From NCBI GenBank assembly GCA_946800325.1, contig OX326958.1:11852001-11916000 (forward strand): 64,000 nucleotides of DNA. Direction: 5' to 3'. Under the pieces are notes generated by a model that had not been told where the DNA came from, did not search any database, and saw only the letters and a list, made by a program, of their open reading frames with translations. A program made the position numbers and the translations under genes. This stretch comes from Luzula sylvatica (lineage: Eukaryota; Streptophyta; Magnoliopsida; Poales; Juncaceae). Position 1 is the stretch's first letter. Every line of letters begins with the position of its first letter. Below are positions 55,241-64,000 of the stretch, piece after piece.

Positions 55241-57610
55241 ATGGCGAGTTCTGGGAGTGTTTTTGGCCATATACCGCTACCGCGATTGACGAAGGCGAAT
55301 TACGAAGTATGGAGTATCCAGATGCGGGCGTTACTCGGTGCGCAAGATGTTTGGGAGATAGTCGAATCTGGCTACGTGGAACCGGTTGCCGAAACGGAGC
55401 AGACGGTAAACCAGTTAAAAACAATGAAAGAGAAACGAGTGAAGGACAAGACCGCCATGTACCTGTTGTACCAAGCTGTAGACGAGTCGGGTTTTCAGAA
55501 GATTGCCGGCGCGAAAACTTCGAAGGAAGCATGGGACACTTTGGAGAGAGTGTTCAAGGGTGCCGACCGAGTAAAGCAAGTGAGGCTTCAGACTTTGCGA
55601 GGCGAATTGGAGTCCATGAAGATGAAGGAATCAGAGGGAGTATCCGACTACATCTCGCGTGTACAAGCAGTGGCGAATCAGTTAAAGGGCAACGGAGAAG
55701 CTCTAACCGACGCAAGAGTTGTTGAGAAGATTCTACGATCTCTGACCGAGAAGTTCGAAAACGTGGTGTGCGCTATTGAAGAGTCGAAAGATTTAGATCA
55801 AATGACCGTTGATGAATTGGCAGGTTCACTCGAGGCACACGAGCAGCGAAAGAAAAAGAAGGAGAACGAGGCACACCAAGAAGCTCTGCAAGTCAAGACG
55901 ACCATAGATGAAGACAAGGCGATGTACGCTGAGAACAATCGAGGAAGAGGACGCGGCCGTGGAGGTCGAGGCAGAGGCGGAAACTATAATTCCGAAGAAA
56001 AGAAGCAACCGAATCAGCAAAATTGGCACGGCCGAGGACGAGGTCGTGGACGAGGAAGCTGGTCGAGTCGAGCAAGTGTCGAGTGCTACAACTGCGGCAA
56101 GCCTGGACACTACGCGAAGGAGTGTTGGTCCGAGAAAAAGGTAAAAGAAAAAGCCAACTTAGTAGAGAAGGAGGCAAATGATGGTGTTCTCATGATGGCT
56201 CACAAAGACACCACATCGGAGAGCGATACGATCTGGTACCTCGATACTGGCGCAAGCAACCACATGTGCGGGTACAAACACCTTTTTGTAGAGATGAAGG
56301 AGCTAGACGATGGACACGTGTCATTTGGAGATGCGTCAAAGGTCCAAGTGAAGGGCAAAGGTAAAATTCGGTTTTATCAGAAGGATGGTAAAGAAGGACA
56401 TATCGAAAATGTCTATTACGTGCCTGAGATGAAGAGCAACATAATCAGCATGGGGCAACTATTGGAGAGAGGATACTCGGTCTTCATGAAAGATCGAACG
56501 ATGCAGCTGAAGGACGATCGAGGTCAATTGGTTGCGCGTGTTGAGATGGCGAAGAATCGAATGTTCAAGCTCAACCTGAGAAGTGTGCAGAGAATGTGCT
56601 TACGAGTCGATATGGAGGACAAAGCTTGGCTCTGGCATTTGCGGTTTGGACACTTGCACTATGGAGGCTTGCGAGAGTTGGCCAAGAAGGACATGGTGCA
56701 CGGTCTGCCAGATATGGACTACACGAGCAGATTTTGCGAAGGTTGCGTACTCGGTAAACATGCAAGAGTCCCATTTCAGAAGAAGGCAAAATATGAAGCA
56801 GGGAACCCTCTCGAGCTGGTGCACACCGACATTTGTGGTCCGATCACACCGAAATCGTTCAGTGAGAAAAGGTATTTTATTACATTTGTTGATGATTACA
56901 CTAGGAGGACCTGGGTTTATTTTTTGAAGGAAAAATCCGAGGCATTCGAAGTGTTCAAGAGATTCAAGGTGCTTGTCGAGAAGATGACTGGGCGATACAT
57001 CAAAGCTTTGCGGTCTGATAGAGGTGGTGAGTACACGTCAACCGCATTTACGAGCTTTTGTGAGGAGCAAGGGATTAAGAGATTCTTGACTGCGCCATAC
57101 TCGCCTCAACAAAATGGTGTGGCCGAGAGGAAGAACCGGACCATTCTCGACATGGTTCGATCGATGTTGAAGAGCAAAGGAGTGCCAAAAGAATTTTGGG
57201 CCGAGGCGGTACAGTGTGCGGTGTATGTACAAAATCGATGTCCTCATGCGAAATTAGGCGAGAAAACACCTCAAGAAGCGTGGAGCGGCATGAAACCAAC
57301 GGTGTCGCATTTCAAGGTGTTCGGAAGTGTGGCGTATGCACATGTACCAGATCAAAGGAGGACGAAGCTCGATGATAAAAGCAAGAAGTTTGTGTTCATT
57401 GGATATGACGAGAAAACGAAGGCATACAAGTTGTACGACCCAATTGAAAGAAAAGTTGTGGTGAGCCGAGATGTCCATGTGAATGAGAAGAGCGCATGGG
57501 ACTGGAGTAAGAAGTGCGAGATGGAGGATGAGGATGCCGAGTCAGACGAGTCCGAGAAAGAAGAATCCGCAGCTACTTTACCGACTAGCCCCGCAATACC
57601 TGATGAATAA
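55241..57610 (+). CDS. gag-pol: Copia-2 gag-protease-integrase part of polyprotein
   Basis: 789 codons from ATG at 55241, directly after the primer-binding site, to the interrupting TAA. Gag: NYEVWSIQMRALLGAQDVWE near residue 25 and a UBN2-type capsid region, then an Arg/Gly-rich tract and a CCHC zinc knuckle CYNCGKPGHYAKEC (residues 282-295). Protease: LDTGASNHM with the catalytic Asp at about 335. Integrase: HHCC zinc part (LWHLRFGHLH, CEGCVLGKHARVPF) and the core with D530, D593 and E629, keeping the D-35-E spacing. An acidic tail follows. It would form virus-like particles and integrate cDNA. The TAA lies between integrase and reverse transcriptase, so without readthrough no reverse transcriptase is made. 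Confidence 0.95.
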   Translation: MASSGSVFGHIPLPRLTKANYEVWSIQMRALLGAQDVWEIVESGYVEPVAETEQTVNQLKTMKEKRVKDKTAMYLLYQAVDESGFQKIAGAKTSKEAWDTLERVFKGADRVKQVRLQTLRGELESMKMKESEGVSDYISRVQAVANQLKGNGEALTDARVVEKILRSLTEKFENVVCAIEESKDLDQMTVDELAGSLEAHEQRKKKKENEAHQEALQVKTTIDEDKAMYAENNRGRGRGRGGRGRGGNYNSEEKKQPNQQNWHGRGRGRGRGSWSSRASVECYNCGKPGHYAKECWSEKKVKEKANLVEKEANDGVLMMAHKDTTSESDTIWYLDTGASNHMCGYKHLFVEMKELDDGHVSFGDASKVQVKGKGKIRFYQKDGKEGHIENVYYVPEMKSNIISMGQLLERGYSVFMKDRTMQLKDDRGQLVARVEMAKNRMFKLNLRSVQRMCLRVDMEDKAWLWHLRFGHLHYGGLRELAKKDMVHGLPDMDYTSRFCEGCVLGKHARVPFQKKAKYEAGNPLELVHTDICGPITPKSFSEKRYFITFVDDYTRRTWVYFLKEKSEAFEVFKRFKVLVEKMTGRYIKALRSDRGGEYTSTAFTSFCEEQGIKRFLTAPYSPQQNGVAERKNRTILDMVRSMLKSKGVPKEFWAEAVQCAVYVQNRCPHAKLGEKTPQEAWSGMKPTVSHFKVFGSVAYAHVPDQRRTKLDDKSKKFVFIGYDEKTKAYKLYDPIERKVVVSRDVHVNEKSAWDWSKKCEMEDEDAESDESEKEESAATLPTSPAIPDE
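57608..57610 (+). other. In-frame TAA between integrase and reverse transcriptase
   Basis: The only stop in about 1337 codons of gag-pol. The context is GAT GAA TAA GAC GAA, with acidic codons on both sides, so a GAA-to-TAA change is the simplest origin. Confidence 0.9.
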
Positions 57611-59251
57611 GACGAACCGAGACAGACGCGCACACGGAGCCTACAAGAGCTATACGATGCAACTAGTGAGGTACATCTTGTTTGTCTTTTGGCAGATGCG
57701 GAGAATATTTCCTTTGAAGAAGCCGTGAGAAACAAGAAATGGAAATTCGCGATGGATGAAGAGATTGGGGCTATCGAGAAAAACAAGACGTGGGACTTGG
57801 TCGAGTTACCAAAAGGATGCAGGCCCATAGGAGTCAAGTGGGTGTACAAAAAGAAGATGAATGCTCAAGGCGAGATCGAAAGGTACAAGGCTCGATTGGT
57901 GGCGAAGGGATATCGGCAACAGGCCGGTATTGATTGCGACGAGGTTTTCGCTCCTGTTGCGAGAATGGAGACGATCCGACTTCTCATATCTCAAGCAGCT
58001 CAATTCAAGTGGCCGATCTATCAGATGGACGTGAAATCAGCATTTCTGAATGGCGTGCTCGAAGAAGAAGTCTATGTCGAGCAACCACCTGGTTACGTGA
58101 AAGCTGGAAAAGAAGGAAAGGTGTTGAAGTTGAGAAAGGCGTTGTACGGGCTCAAACAGGCACCTCGAGCATGGAATACCCGAATCGACACATACTTCAA
58201 GAAGACCGGATTTGTACAGTGCCCATACGAGCATGCATTGTACGTGAGGAAGAAGGAAAAAGATGTGTTGTTTGTTGCTCTCTATGTTGATGATCTGATT
58301 TTCATGGGGAGTAATGAAAAGATGGCGAAGGAATTCAAAGAAGCGATGACGCGAGAATTCGAGATGACAGATTTGTGTCTGATGAAATACTTCCTTGGCC
58401 TCGAAGTTAAACAAGGTGAGTCAGGAATTTTTGTATCGCAGGAGGCATACGCGAAGGATATCCTGAAGAGGTACAAGATGGAGGACAGCAACCCAGTGGC
58501 GACCCCGATGGAGCTCGGTGCGAAACTCTCTAAATTTGAGGGAGGAGACAGAGTTGATCCGAGCAAATTTCGAAGTTTGGTTGGGAGCTTGCGGTACCTT
58601 ACTTGTACTAGGCCCGACATTGCGTATAGTGTTGGGGTGGTGAGTCGATTCATGGAGGAACCGAGACATTCACACTGGAAAGCGATAAAAAGGATTCTTC
58701 GGTACATTCGAGGTACGGAATCACTCGGGCTATATTACTCGAGGACGGACGAATACAAGCTGGTGGGCTACTCGGACAGTGATTGGTGTGGAGATGTTGA
58801 CGACCGAAAAAGCACAGCAGGTTATGTGTTTTACATGGGAGATACTGCGTTTACGTGGCTTTCGAAGAAACAGCCAATAGTGACGCTATCAACGTGCGAG
58901 GCGGAATACGTGGCAGCATCGTGGTGTGTGTGCCATGCGACATGGTTAAGGAACTTGTTGCACGAGTTGAAGATGACGCAACACGATGCGACTGAGATAC
59001 GAGTCGACAATAAATCCGCAATCGAGCTAGCAAAGAATCCGGTCCATCATGAGAGGAGTAAGCACATTGATGTGCGTTTTCATTTCATTCGAGAGCAGGT
59101 GAAGAAAGGCGATATGCGAATGATTCATGTGGCGAGCCAGGATCAGGTAGCAGACATCTTCACGAAGCCGCTTCCGACAGCGCTGTTTGAGAACTTGAAG
59201 ACGATGATTGGGATGAAGAATAGGCTTGAGCTTAAGGGAGGAATTTGTTAA
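57611..59251 (+). CDS. gag-pol: Copia-2 reverse transcriptase-RNase H part of polyprotein
   Basis: Continues the upstream frame without shift after the TAA at 57608-57610. Reverse transcriptase motifs: [42 protein letters not shown] and the catalytic YVDD (58283-58294), then LGLEVKQ and [18 protein letters not shown]. RNase [33 protein letters not shown] and [13 protein letters not shown], with all acidic residues present. The stop TAA (59249-59251) lies six bases inside the 3' LTR. There is no good ATG just after the interrupting stop, so separate translation is unlikely; either a single nonsense mutation or readthrough explains the arrangement. Confidence 0.95.
   Translation, partial: DEPRQTRTRSLQELYDATSEVHLVCLLADAENISFEEAVRNKKWKFAMDEEIGAIEKNKTWDLVELPKGCRPIGVKWVYKKKMNAQGEIERYKARLVAKGYRQQAGIDCDEVFAPVARMETIRLLISQAAQFKWPIYQMDVKSAFLNGVLEEEVYVEQPPGYVKAGKEGKVLKLRKALYGLKQAPRAWNTRIDTYFKKTGFVQCPYEHALYVRKKEKDVLFVALYVDDLIFMGSNEKMAKEFKEAMTREFEMTDLCLMKYFLGLEVKQGESGIFVSQEAYAKDILKRYKMEDSNPVATPMELGAKLSKFEGGDRVDPSKFRSLVGSLRYLTCTRPDIAYSVGVVSRFMEEPRHSHWKAIKRILRYIRGTESLGLYYSRTDEYKLVGYSDSDWCGDVDDRKSTAGYVFYMGDTAFTWLSKKQPIVTLSTCEAEYVAASWCVCHATWLRNLLHELKMTQHDATEIRVDNKSAIELAKNPVHHERSKHIDVRFHFIREQVKKGDMRMIHVASQDQVADIFTKPLPTALFENLKTMIGMKNRLELKGGIC
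59234..59243 (+). other. Polypurine tract of Copia-2
   Basis: AAGGGAGGAA ends two bases before the 3' LTR start, inside the last codons of the polyprotein. Confidence 0.85.
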
Positions 59252-59595
59252 TAAGCCCAAGCCCATACATATATTTATCAAGTTTAATTAGCCCAAATAA
59301 TTTTAGGGAAAGATTATTTTAAGAAAAGAAAGTTAGGAAATAATTATGGGGCAGATTTTAATTATAAGGAAATTAGTTTAGGAAATAGTTTTTAAGGCAA
59401 TGTTTAATTTCTTGTATCTCAAGTTTATTGAGCCTATAAATAGGGCTTGGATGGTTAGCAATTATATCATCAAATATCAATTAGAAAAAGAGAGAAAGAC
59501 TTGTAAGAGACTAATAGAATTATAAGAGAGAGTTTTTTTTTTTGTTATTAGAAATTCCTATTAGAAATCCATATTCGAATTCCGTATTACCAACA
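59246..59595 (+). repeat. 3' LTR of Copia-2
   Basis: 350 bp, same ends as the 5' LTR and followed by the AAATT duplication. TATA box copy CTATAAATAG is present. Confidence 0.95.
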
Positions 59596-59600
59596 AAATT

Positions 59601-61282
59601 TGCCTAAGTTTTATAACCTAGTTCGATCATTGTTGTAACTTCTGTAAAACACTGTTTGTAGTTCGGATTTCTCTGAAAAATACAGCAATAATAATTAAAT
59701 ATAAACTTTAGAAAGATAAGTTTGTATGACTTTATGATAAGATTTTGATCATCTGATTTTGTTTCAAGAAAAGGACCTTCGATTAGAATTTTCTTATTTT
59801 GTGACTTCTAAAAAAAAAATGAGAGGTATGTTACCTTCTTCTTCATCGTGAAACGGTACTATTTCCTCTGCGGTTGCTTATTTAGTTATCCTCCGATATC
59901 TTGAAAAACTAATGTTGAGTTAATTATTTTTACTACCCTCATAAATACGCACACTCAAACAACACAAACCAATTATAAATTCGAAACTAATTGTTTACAT
60001 AAAAAATTAACAGACGCTATCATACAATTAGAATGATATAATCATTCAAAAATTATGTTCAACCTAATAAAGTGTGAATTATAAGCAGGTACATGTGTAC
60101 CGTGGAACTTACCGATGAAAAACATGCCGGCAAAAGAAAACAACAGTTCTAAAACTATTATCGATACTTCTCCAACTAGTGATATATATGATATTAGCAA
60201 TTAATGAAATACAGTCTAATTATTTTATTTTATTTTGGGCGTCCTAGTCCGAGTTTCTATCTTTTCGTAAAATTGCCTTTCAAAAATTATGTAACGTACT
60301 TGTATTTTAAAAAATACAGTCTAATTATTTAATTGTATTTTTGTGCATCATACATATCTTTTCATCTGTCATATTAGGAAAAAGATTCTCTGGAAGAATG
60401 ATCGAACATCAGTGCAAAATAAATTAATTAAATTTAGATGAAAGATAAAATCACAACTAAATAATGATTGAGTTATTTTAATTTTTGTGTTTTAAGACAT
60501 ATATAAAATCAAATATAAATTTGTGAGAATAACATGTAATATTTAATAATTTTTGAGATACATATTAAAATTGTTATATATTTTATTTCACATAACAGAT
60601 TTAAAAGGCAAAGAGCATTTTACTTGATGAAAAAATGCACGAGGTTGAACACTCTCCATTTCAAAAATAAAAAGAGATCAATTCCAAGTACAAAAGGACA
60701 AAATAATCATATTTGTTTATACATATATACATTGAAATAAAAATCTAAGTACTCGGATTATTTACGGGTACGTTATCCCTGTTTGGAAAATAAATGGAGT
60801 GAATCAAATCATTAAATACTAAAACTTCTTATTATTTTAGATCTCCTCAAAAAAATCTCTATTAACAAATATCCTCTAATTTTATTTTATTGAGGAAATT
60901 AGAGAAATATTGAAATACCTTATCTAATGAACAAAAATCATGCAATATTTTGTCATGTTTTTCAAATGATTGTTTTGTTATTATAATTATGATTACAATT
61001 TATATTTAATGTACAAATAAATGATGGAAAACTAAAATTATTGTAAACAAGAATGATTATGCAAAAGTTCATTGTATTATTTTCTTGATGTATTTTGCTC
61101 TTCAAATCTTGTGCTGAATGTTCCAATTGCTTATTTAGCTACTCTCCGATATCTTACAAAATTAATGCCGGGTTAATTATTTTTACTATTCACATAATCA
61201 TGCATACACAAACGATACAAAACAATTGTAAATTCAGAACTAATGTTTGTTTAAATAAGAAATCAAGAGACGTTATCACGCA
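59601..61282. repeat. Repeat units Z-Z (copy 2 of the 16.5-kb unit)
   Basis: Two Z units start near 59870 and 61120 (TTATTTAGTTATCCTCCGAT and TTATTTAGCTACTCTCCGAT), 1.25 kb apart. They match 43350-47200 without the LINE and hAT insertions found there. 59601-59870 is unrelated AT-rich DNA. No gene. Confidence 0.7.
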
Positions 61283-61297
61283 ACTAGAATGATATAA

Positions 61298-61460
61298 AAA
61301 AAACTAATGGCGAGCCAATAGTCCCATAGCCCAAATGACATTAAATAATAAATTTTTATGTTGAGGAGGTTGTGGATTCGAGTTTCGACGACATCAATAC
61401 AAGAAAAAAACTTACATTGATTACGATTCGTGGTCTAGGATTCTCTTCTGAAAAAAAAAA
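61298..61460 (+). mobile_element. SINE (163 bp)
   Basis: Flanked by a perfect 15-bp duplication ACTAGAATGATATAA (61283-61297, 61461-61475) and ending in ten A residues. The body has tRNA-like Pol III promoter parts: an A-box-like TAGCCCAAATGAC (about 61327) and a B-box-like GGATTCGAGTTTC (about 61374). Block X copies elsewhere (47214 on) show the uninterrupted target. Confidence 0.85.
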
Positions 61461-64000
61461 ACTAGAATGATATAATCATTCAAAAAGCTCAAACTAAGAA
61501 AGTGTGAATTATAAGTTGGTACATGTCTACTGTAGATAGGGATGTAAATGGTACGGGTAATGCCCGACCCGACCCGAACCGAATCCGTCTAAATATCCGG
61601 ATCCGAATAAAATTACCCGGATCCGGAACAAAAAATACGGTCGGATCCGGATAATTACCCGGATCCGAATAGCAATGCAAAACGGGTACCCGTTTTTCCA
61701 AATTCATTTAAACATTAATTGATCAATATATTTGAAATTTTACTTGAACATTCATAAATAATAATTACTGCAAATATAATTTTATGAGAAAAAAAATGTG
61801 TATGATAGAAGCCCCTACATATAAAACTTGAAATATAAGTAATGTATTTAATTACCTATCAATAATTAACATATTGTTAATTACAAATATAACATGGTCT
61901 CTGCAAGCCATGGTCTTGTCAAAATAAAGAATTTAAGCCACGACCTATTGTTATTAGTAAAACATCATATAATAATTTCCTTTAATATAAGAATTAAATT
62001 AAAATTTAAGAAATATATTTTGAATTGATTAATTAAAATATAATATTGTATACATTATAAATTATTAGTATCCGTATTCGCGCGACATAAATTATTAGTC
62101 AAACTCACGTTTTCATCATTTCGACCAAATTACTCTATTATATTCGACAAATATTTGAATTTAGTAAAGTATAATTATATTATTTATTACTTAAGTATTA
62201 TCATAATTGTATCATAAATATTTTGGTTAGAAAAAAATAATTAATTACATATACAATATATGTCTGAACTATCCGAATATTATCCGGATCCGTATCCGTA
62301 TCCGACGATATCCGAACCGTATCCGTATCCGTTTAATATCCGAACCGTATCCGGATCCGGATCCAACAAAAAATACGGATCCGGATCTGGTATGACCACT
62401 ATCCGAACCGTTTACACCCCTAACTGTAGAACTTACCAACGTAAAAGCATGTCAGCAAAAAAAAAACTACATTTCTTACACAATTCTCGTAATACTTGCC
62501 CGAAATTAATATCATCGTATATACAATTACAATTTTATCTTTTGCAAAAGAAAACTATTTGGTGAATATGTGAATACGAGTTTTAATTTTGGTTCCTATA
62601 AAATTGTTTATATGAATGATATGCTATTTTAAATAATTGTATATACCAGTTTTAATATCATCGTATATACAACTGCACTATTTGCTGAGTGTGTGAATTA
62701 TCCCCACTCAGAAAAAATTATAAAATTTAGAATAATATATATTTCTAAAATATAATATATTTATGTTAAATTATCATTGTATAAATCTTTTGAAATAAAT
62801 AAACAAATTAGTAAAATATAAATATTCATATTAGAATAGATATAAGGGATAAATATTCATCGTTGTTTTTAATTCTAGTATCATGTTTTGTTGTATTCTT
62901 CACGAAGCGATTAAACGGAAGTATGGAATGTTATTATCACCTAATTTGATCCATTGGCAAGAGGAAAGTTATTGTCATTTATCCTTTTGCATCCGTGTGA
63001 TTGTGACAAGGCGGCTTTCTCTTTCAACTTCAGTCAAGTGAATGCCGTTTGTACATTTTTGACATCTTTGTAAGTGTGCGTCCAAATTATTGAATCTTTC
63101 TTCAGTCTAGTAAACTTGTGCCACAAACTACATTTTTCTATTTAACAATTGCCTTTTGGGCTTTATATTTGTCCGTTTCTTAACTCATTTTTGTTCTTCT
63201 TAATTTCTCTATACTTTTACTGTTTGACTTTTTACTCTGTGTGCGATTTATAGTTATGAATAATCTATTAAAAATAACTATTTGAACAAAATTAATTATT
63301 ATTATAATAATAATTATTATAATTATTATATTCTGAGTTTTTCGTAATTGACGTAACCGTATCGTATCGGATATGTTACATGTATTCGTATACGTGCAAC
63401 ATACTTAAGATACCTCCAAATTCACTAGCAAAATTTAGGGTTTTTAGTAAAATTTGAGCAAACTCAAGGTGGCTTTCAACAAATTTTCAAAAAAACATTA
63501 GTATTTTTTAGCAAGAGATTTTCAGCATAATTGAAGTAACATAATATAATGATCTTTTATTAATTTCAAGGTTTCGTAATAGAAATTGTCATATGCCTCC
63601 AAAATTTCAAGATCGGACCTGTCAAGAATAAAGTTTTTTTTTTACGTTGTTTAGTCTTACCAGGTAGTCTTCGGTAAAGGGAAGTGACAATTGCTTGTGA
63701 ATTCTAGTTTTGCTCCATCAAGTCTTTGTATCGTATTATCTCTTAGCCAAAATCATTCAAATCTTAAATTATTTTGGATTCTTTCTTCATTGGAACATGC
63801 AAGTTTTAGAGGACAATGGTTAACACAATCTTTGGAGATCAATACTCGATCTTGCTTGGAGAAGGTAGGTTCTCCCTTTTGTTAGTGTATGTGAACCTTT
63901 GACCTTGTAGTCCTATTTTCGTGAGGCCATTATCAAAGATGAATTTGTTAAACACGTTCATTTCATTCAAGGGATGTGGATTCCCGGTAATTTCTGCTCC
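61461..64000. repeat. Repeat block X, copy 3
   Basis: Apart from the hAT element 61537-62422, this follows 640-2320 closely, including TTATCCCCACTCAGAAAAA (62699; 943 in copy 1) and GATCTTGCTTGGAGAAGGTAG (63849; 2169 in copy 1). It runs off the window end. No gene recognised. Confidence 0.75.
61537..62422. mobile_element. hAT-type element H3 (886 bp)
   Basis: Ends TAGGGATGTAAATGGTACGG and, reversed, TAGGGGTGTAAACGGTTCGG. Perfect 8-bp duplication ACTGTAGA (61529-61536, 62423-62430). The empty site is seen at 47290 (TCTACTATAGAACTTACC). The subterminal repeats GGATCCG and CCGTATCCG are like those of H1 and H2. The AT-rich core has no transposase. Confidence 0.92.

Larger units (their letters stand above)
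54875..59595 (+). mobile_element. Copia-2: nearly intact 4.7-kb LTR retrotransposon
   Basis: 350-bp LTRs (TGTTAA...CCAACA), perfect 5-bp target duplication AAATT (54870-54874, 59596-59600), primer-binding site, polypurine tract and a gag-pol frame in Copia order: gag, protease, integrase, reverse transcriptase, RNase H. The frame is open from 55241 to 59251 except for one TAA at 57608-57610. By eye the LTRs differ by 4 substitutions and 2 single-base gaps, so the insertion is recent. General wording resembles Tnt1-type Ty1/Copia elements. Confidence 0.97.

Noticed and set aside
55233..55532. 99-codon antisense frame over the Copia-2 gag start
   Set aside because: Shadow of the gag frame; Ser/Leu-rich, without its own promoter or family match. 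The same holds for other antisense frames within 55.2-59.3 kb.
47517..63410. A single giant element bounded by the inverted CGGATAC...GTGCAACATA tracts at 47517 and about 63405
   Set aside because: A variant of the right tract is also present in block X copy 1 (1680-1722), and block X runs through both sides, so the two tracts need not be ends of one element.

Overview
The window is nuclear DNA of a higher plant, most likely a eudicot. It is AT-rich and intron-bearing, with plant-only protein families (plant mobile domain, DUF1639, QALGGH-type C2H2 zinc finger) and plant-type Copia, MULE, hAT, Helitron, LINE and SINE elements. It is a gene-poor, transposon-dense region. Only one small host gene, a DUF1639 protein at 35.0-35.7 kb, appears intact; nearly everything else is a mobile element, a decayed gene copy or a duplicated block.

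Layout. 1-635: tail of a Helitron. 636-2375: repeat block X, copy 1, then a fold-back MITE (2376-2905). 2906-5049: block Y, copy 1, with the last exon of an AIF/FSP1-like oxidoreductase pseudogene. 5059-19656: a Mutator-like element (imperfect TIRs, 9-bp target duplication) that carries a plant-mobile-domain gene (15664-17725) and an unrecognised gene on the other strand (18052-18792). It was itself hit by an LTR element reduced to a solo LTR (5795-6736) and by an 8.6-kb Copia element (6861-15428, minus strand) with 1093-bp LTRs. 20.1-23.2, 33.1-38.4 and 39.2-42.5 kb: copies of a segment holding the DUF1639 gene, a zinc-finger pseudogene and an 80-codon frame of unknown meaning. 23.5-29.4 kb: block Y, copy 2, with the fuller AIF/FSP1-like pseudogene interrupted by a solo LTR, a small Helitron and a hAT MITE. 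29.7-32 kb: minisatellite DNA including a 113-bp tandem array. 43.35-47.5 and 59.9-64.0 kb: two copies of a Z-Z-X block, carrying LINE, SINE and hAT insertions. 51.2-54.25 kb: a retroposed insert with a 17-bp target duplication, containing a 1.7-kb solo LTR. 54875-59595: a nearly intact 4.7-kb Copia element with one in-frame stop.

Many insertions were delimited by matching target duplications, and several also by an empty-site paralogue elsewhere in the window, so the nesting order can be read directly.

The most unusual signal is regulatory. Two LTRs of different families (5.9-6.1 kb and 53.0-53.5 kb) carry, just upstream of their TATA boxes, arrays of short palindromes arranged as pairs about 22 bp apart. 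The two arrays have almost the same layout (0, 22, 73, 95, about 112, 134, 187, 209) but completely different palindromes: GTCATGAC in one, TCCGTTGYAACGGA in the other. A further TCCGTT-type pair, also 22 bp apart, sits in the leader of the 8.6-kb Copia element. This looks like a conserved promoter architecture in which all sites changed sequence together.
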